Below, piece after piece: positions 63,129-64,000 of a DNA stretch of 64,000 nt. Origin of the DNA: Candidatus Zipacnadia bacterium (GTDB lineage Bacteria > Armatimonadota > Zipacnadia > Zipacnadales > UBA5352); assembly GCA_029820295.1 (NCBI GenBank), contig JALGVA010000002.1:1-64000 (forward strand), given 5' to 3'. The notes below the pieces were generated by a model, which saw only the letters and a list, made by a program, of their open reading frames with translations, made no database searches and was not told where the DNA came from. Every line of letters starts with the position of its first letter. Within the stretch, counting starts at the first letter, position 1. A program made the translations under genes and the position numbers.

Positions 63129-64000
63129 ATGGTCGGACGCAATCGGCGATTCTCGCCGGATGGCTGCCGCGCACTGCGCGCACTGATCACCACCTGTCTG
63201 CTGCTGGCCGGCGCGGTCGCCGCGTGCGCGGCGCCCGCAGGCATGGTGTCGATGCGCGATTGCCGGTCGCCGCGCTGGTTCGGCAACGGCGCCAGTGTCG
63301 TGTTCGTATCCGACCACTACGGGCAGACCGACCTGTTCGTGTGCGACGGACAGGGGATGAACGTGCGCCGACTGACCGACGACGCCGCCGAGGAGGCGGC
63401 GCCGGCGTGGTCGCCCGACGGCACGCGCATCGCCTTCGAGAAGGTGGTGGACGGCAACCGGGAGATCTGCGTCATCAACGTCGATGGCACCGACCTGCGC
63501 ATGCCCGCGCCCGACCCGGCCGAGGACCGCGGTCCGGCCTGGGCGCCGGATGGCAGCCTGATCGCATTCTGGTCCGAGCGCGGCGGGGACGTGTGCGTCT
63601 GGTCGGTGCGGCCCGACGGCGCCGATCTGCGCCGGCGCATCGACTCGCGCGGCGATGACGTGGACCCGGCGTGGTCGAATGATGGCGAGCGCATGTGCTG
63701 GGCCTCCACCCGCGATGAGGCGGAGGGCCGCTGGCGCATCTTCACCGGCCCGACGTGGCGCCTGCGCAGCGCCGACCTGCACGGCTACTTCCCGCTGGGT
63801 TCGCGCGCTCCCGCGTGGTCACCCGACGACACGCGCATCGTGGTGGTCTGCGACGGCGACCTCCAGCTCGTGGGGCTTGAGGACCGCAGTGTGCTGCGCC
63901 TCACCGCCGACCCGGCGGAGGACGCCTGCCCCGCATGGCTGCCCGGCGGCGACCGCGTCGGCTTCCACTCCATGCGCGGCGGCACCGCCCAGCTCTACAC
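63129..64000 (+). CDS. secreted TolB-like propeller protein, cut by the window edge
   Basis: Not in the ORF track because it runs off the end: 290 codons are open from ATG 63129. A hydrophobic stretch near residues 18-36 (LRALITTCLLLAGAVAACA) is a signal peptide after a basic leader. The rest is PD40/WD40-like blades: RSPRWFGNGASVVFVSD, EAAPAWSPDGTRIAFEKVVD, RGPAWAPDGSLIAFWSE, VDPAWSNDGERMCWAST, RAPAWSPDDTRIVVVCDGD and ACPAWLPGGDRVGFHSMRGG. That is a close structural match to TolB-type propellers and to the gene at 9466-10332. The ribosome site is weak (GGGATG 7 nt upstream). Confidence 0.85.
   Translation, partial: MVGRNRRFSPDGCRALRALITTCLLLAGAVAACAAPAGMVSMRDCRSPRWFGNGASVVFVSDHYGQTDLFVCDGQGMNVRRLTDDAAEEAAPAWSPDGTRIAFEKVVDGNREICVINVDGTDLRMPAPDPAEDRGPAWAPDGSLIAFWSERGGDVCVWSVRPDGADLRRRIDSRGDDVDPAWSNDGERMCWASTRDEAEGRWRIFTGPTWRLRSADLHGYFPLGSRAPAWSPDDTRIVVVCDGDLQLVGLEDRSVLRLTADPAEDACPAWLPGGDRVGFHSMRGGTAQLY

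Noticed and set aside
1-64000. tRNA, rRNA, CRISPR array, insertion sequence or riboswitch
   Set aside because: No T-loop-like GTTCRA context with clover-leaf arms outside genes, no repeated spacer pattern, no transposase-like protein, and no conserved riboswitch core was seen on either strand. A covariance-model and IS search would be needed to make this firm.

Overview
The window is high-GC bacterial chromosome (roughly 70% GC by eye) with about 41 genes, no rRNA, tRNA, CRISPR array, transposase or phage gene that I could find. The single prepilin-like protein ([19 protein letters not shown] followed by an [14 protein letters not shown] stretch and a C-terminal H-x-DG block) and the density of Gfo/Idh/MocA oxidoreductases, LamG and other large secreted carbohydrate-active proteins suggest an uncultured Armatimonadota-like (or less likely planctomycete/Hydrogenedentes-like) heterotroph. 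That placement is an inference from gene style, not from a marker gene.

Layout. 1-2127 (minus): a Gfo/Idh/MocA oxidoreductase followed by a frameshifted secreted glycosidase-like gene cut by the window edge. 2351-9239 (plus): sugar-nucleotide epimerase, two translationally coupled secreted helical proteins, pyrE and a 1114-aa secreted CBM/TIM-barrel protein. 9466-10332 (minus): a TolB-like propeller; 10752 (plus): prepilin-like protein. 11518-15231 (minus): four-gene run EamA permease, metallophosphoesterase, ribB, larA-like. 15232-17550: gene-poor, with a degraded secreted-protein start, a small lipoprotein, a zinc-ribbon protein and an ankyrin lipoprotein broken by a stop codon. 17755-21134 (minus): transketolase, wrecked rpiB and transaldolase. 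21399-27340 (plus): a CapA-M15 peptidase fusion, a large secreted glycosidase-like protein and a NIF3-like protein. 27372-34464: a Gfo pseudogene, a secreted propeller, an Fe-S aldo/keto reductase, a TIGR04076-like protein, a LamG protein and a receiver-like protein lacking its phosphoacceptor. 34909-43542: Ycf46-like AAA ATPase, Gfo-like oxidoreductase, GH32/43-like propeller, a stand-alone response regulator and a large secreted protein with a degenerate PHP-like domain. 43760-62911: a divergent carbohydrate locus. Leftwards run a discoidin/DUF4091 glycosidase, a Kelch protein, a GH42-like protein and a beta-rich secreted protein, with a separate Gfo oxidoreductase beyond. Rightwards run a DegT aminotransferase, a 1142-aa glycosidase-like protein and a 1640-aa LamG-GH2-LamG protein. 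The two arms share a 177-bp promoter region with a perfect 7-3-7 palindrome. 63129 to the end: the start of another TolB-like protein.

Working together: most of the coding capacity is secreted, multidomain carbohydrate-binding or carbohydrate-cleaving protein, with cytoplasmic oxidoreductases, an aminotransferase, an epimerase and pentose-phosphate enzymes that could process the released sugars. No SusCD, ABC or PTS transporter is present here. A striking secondary theme is gene decay: at least seven broken or truncated loci are recognisable between intact operons, with no mobile element nearby. Some single-base frameshifts in G/C runs could be assembly errors, but the large internal deletions cannot be explained that way.
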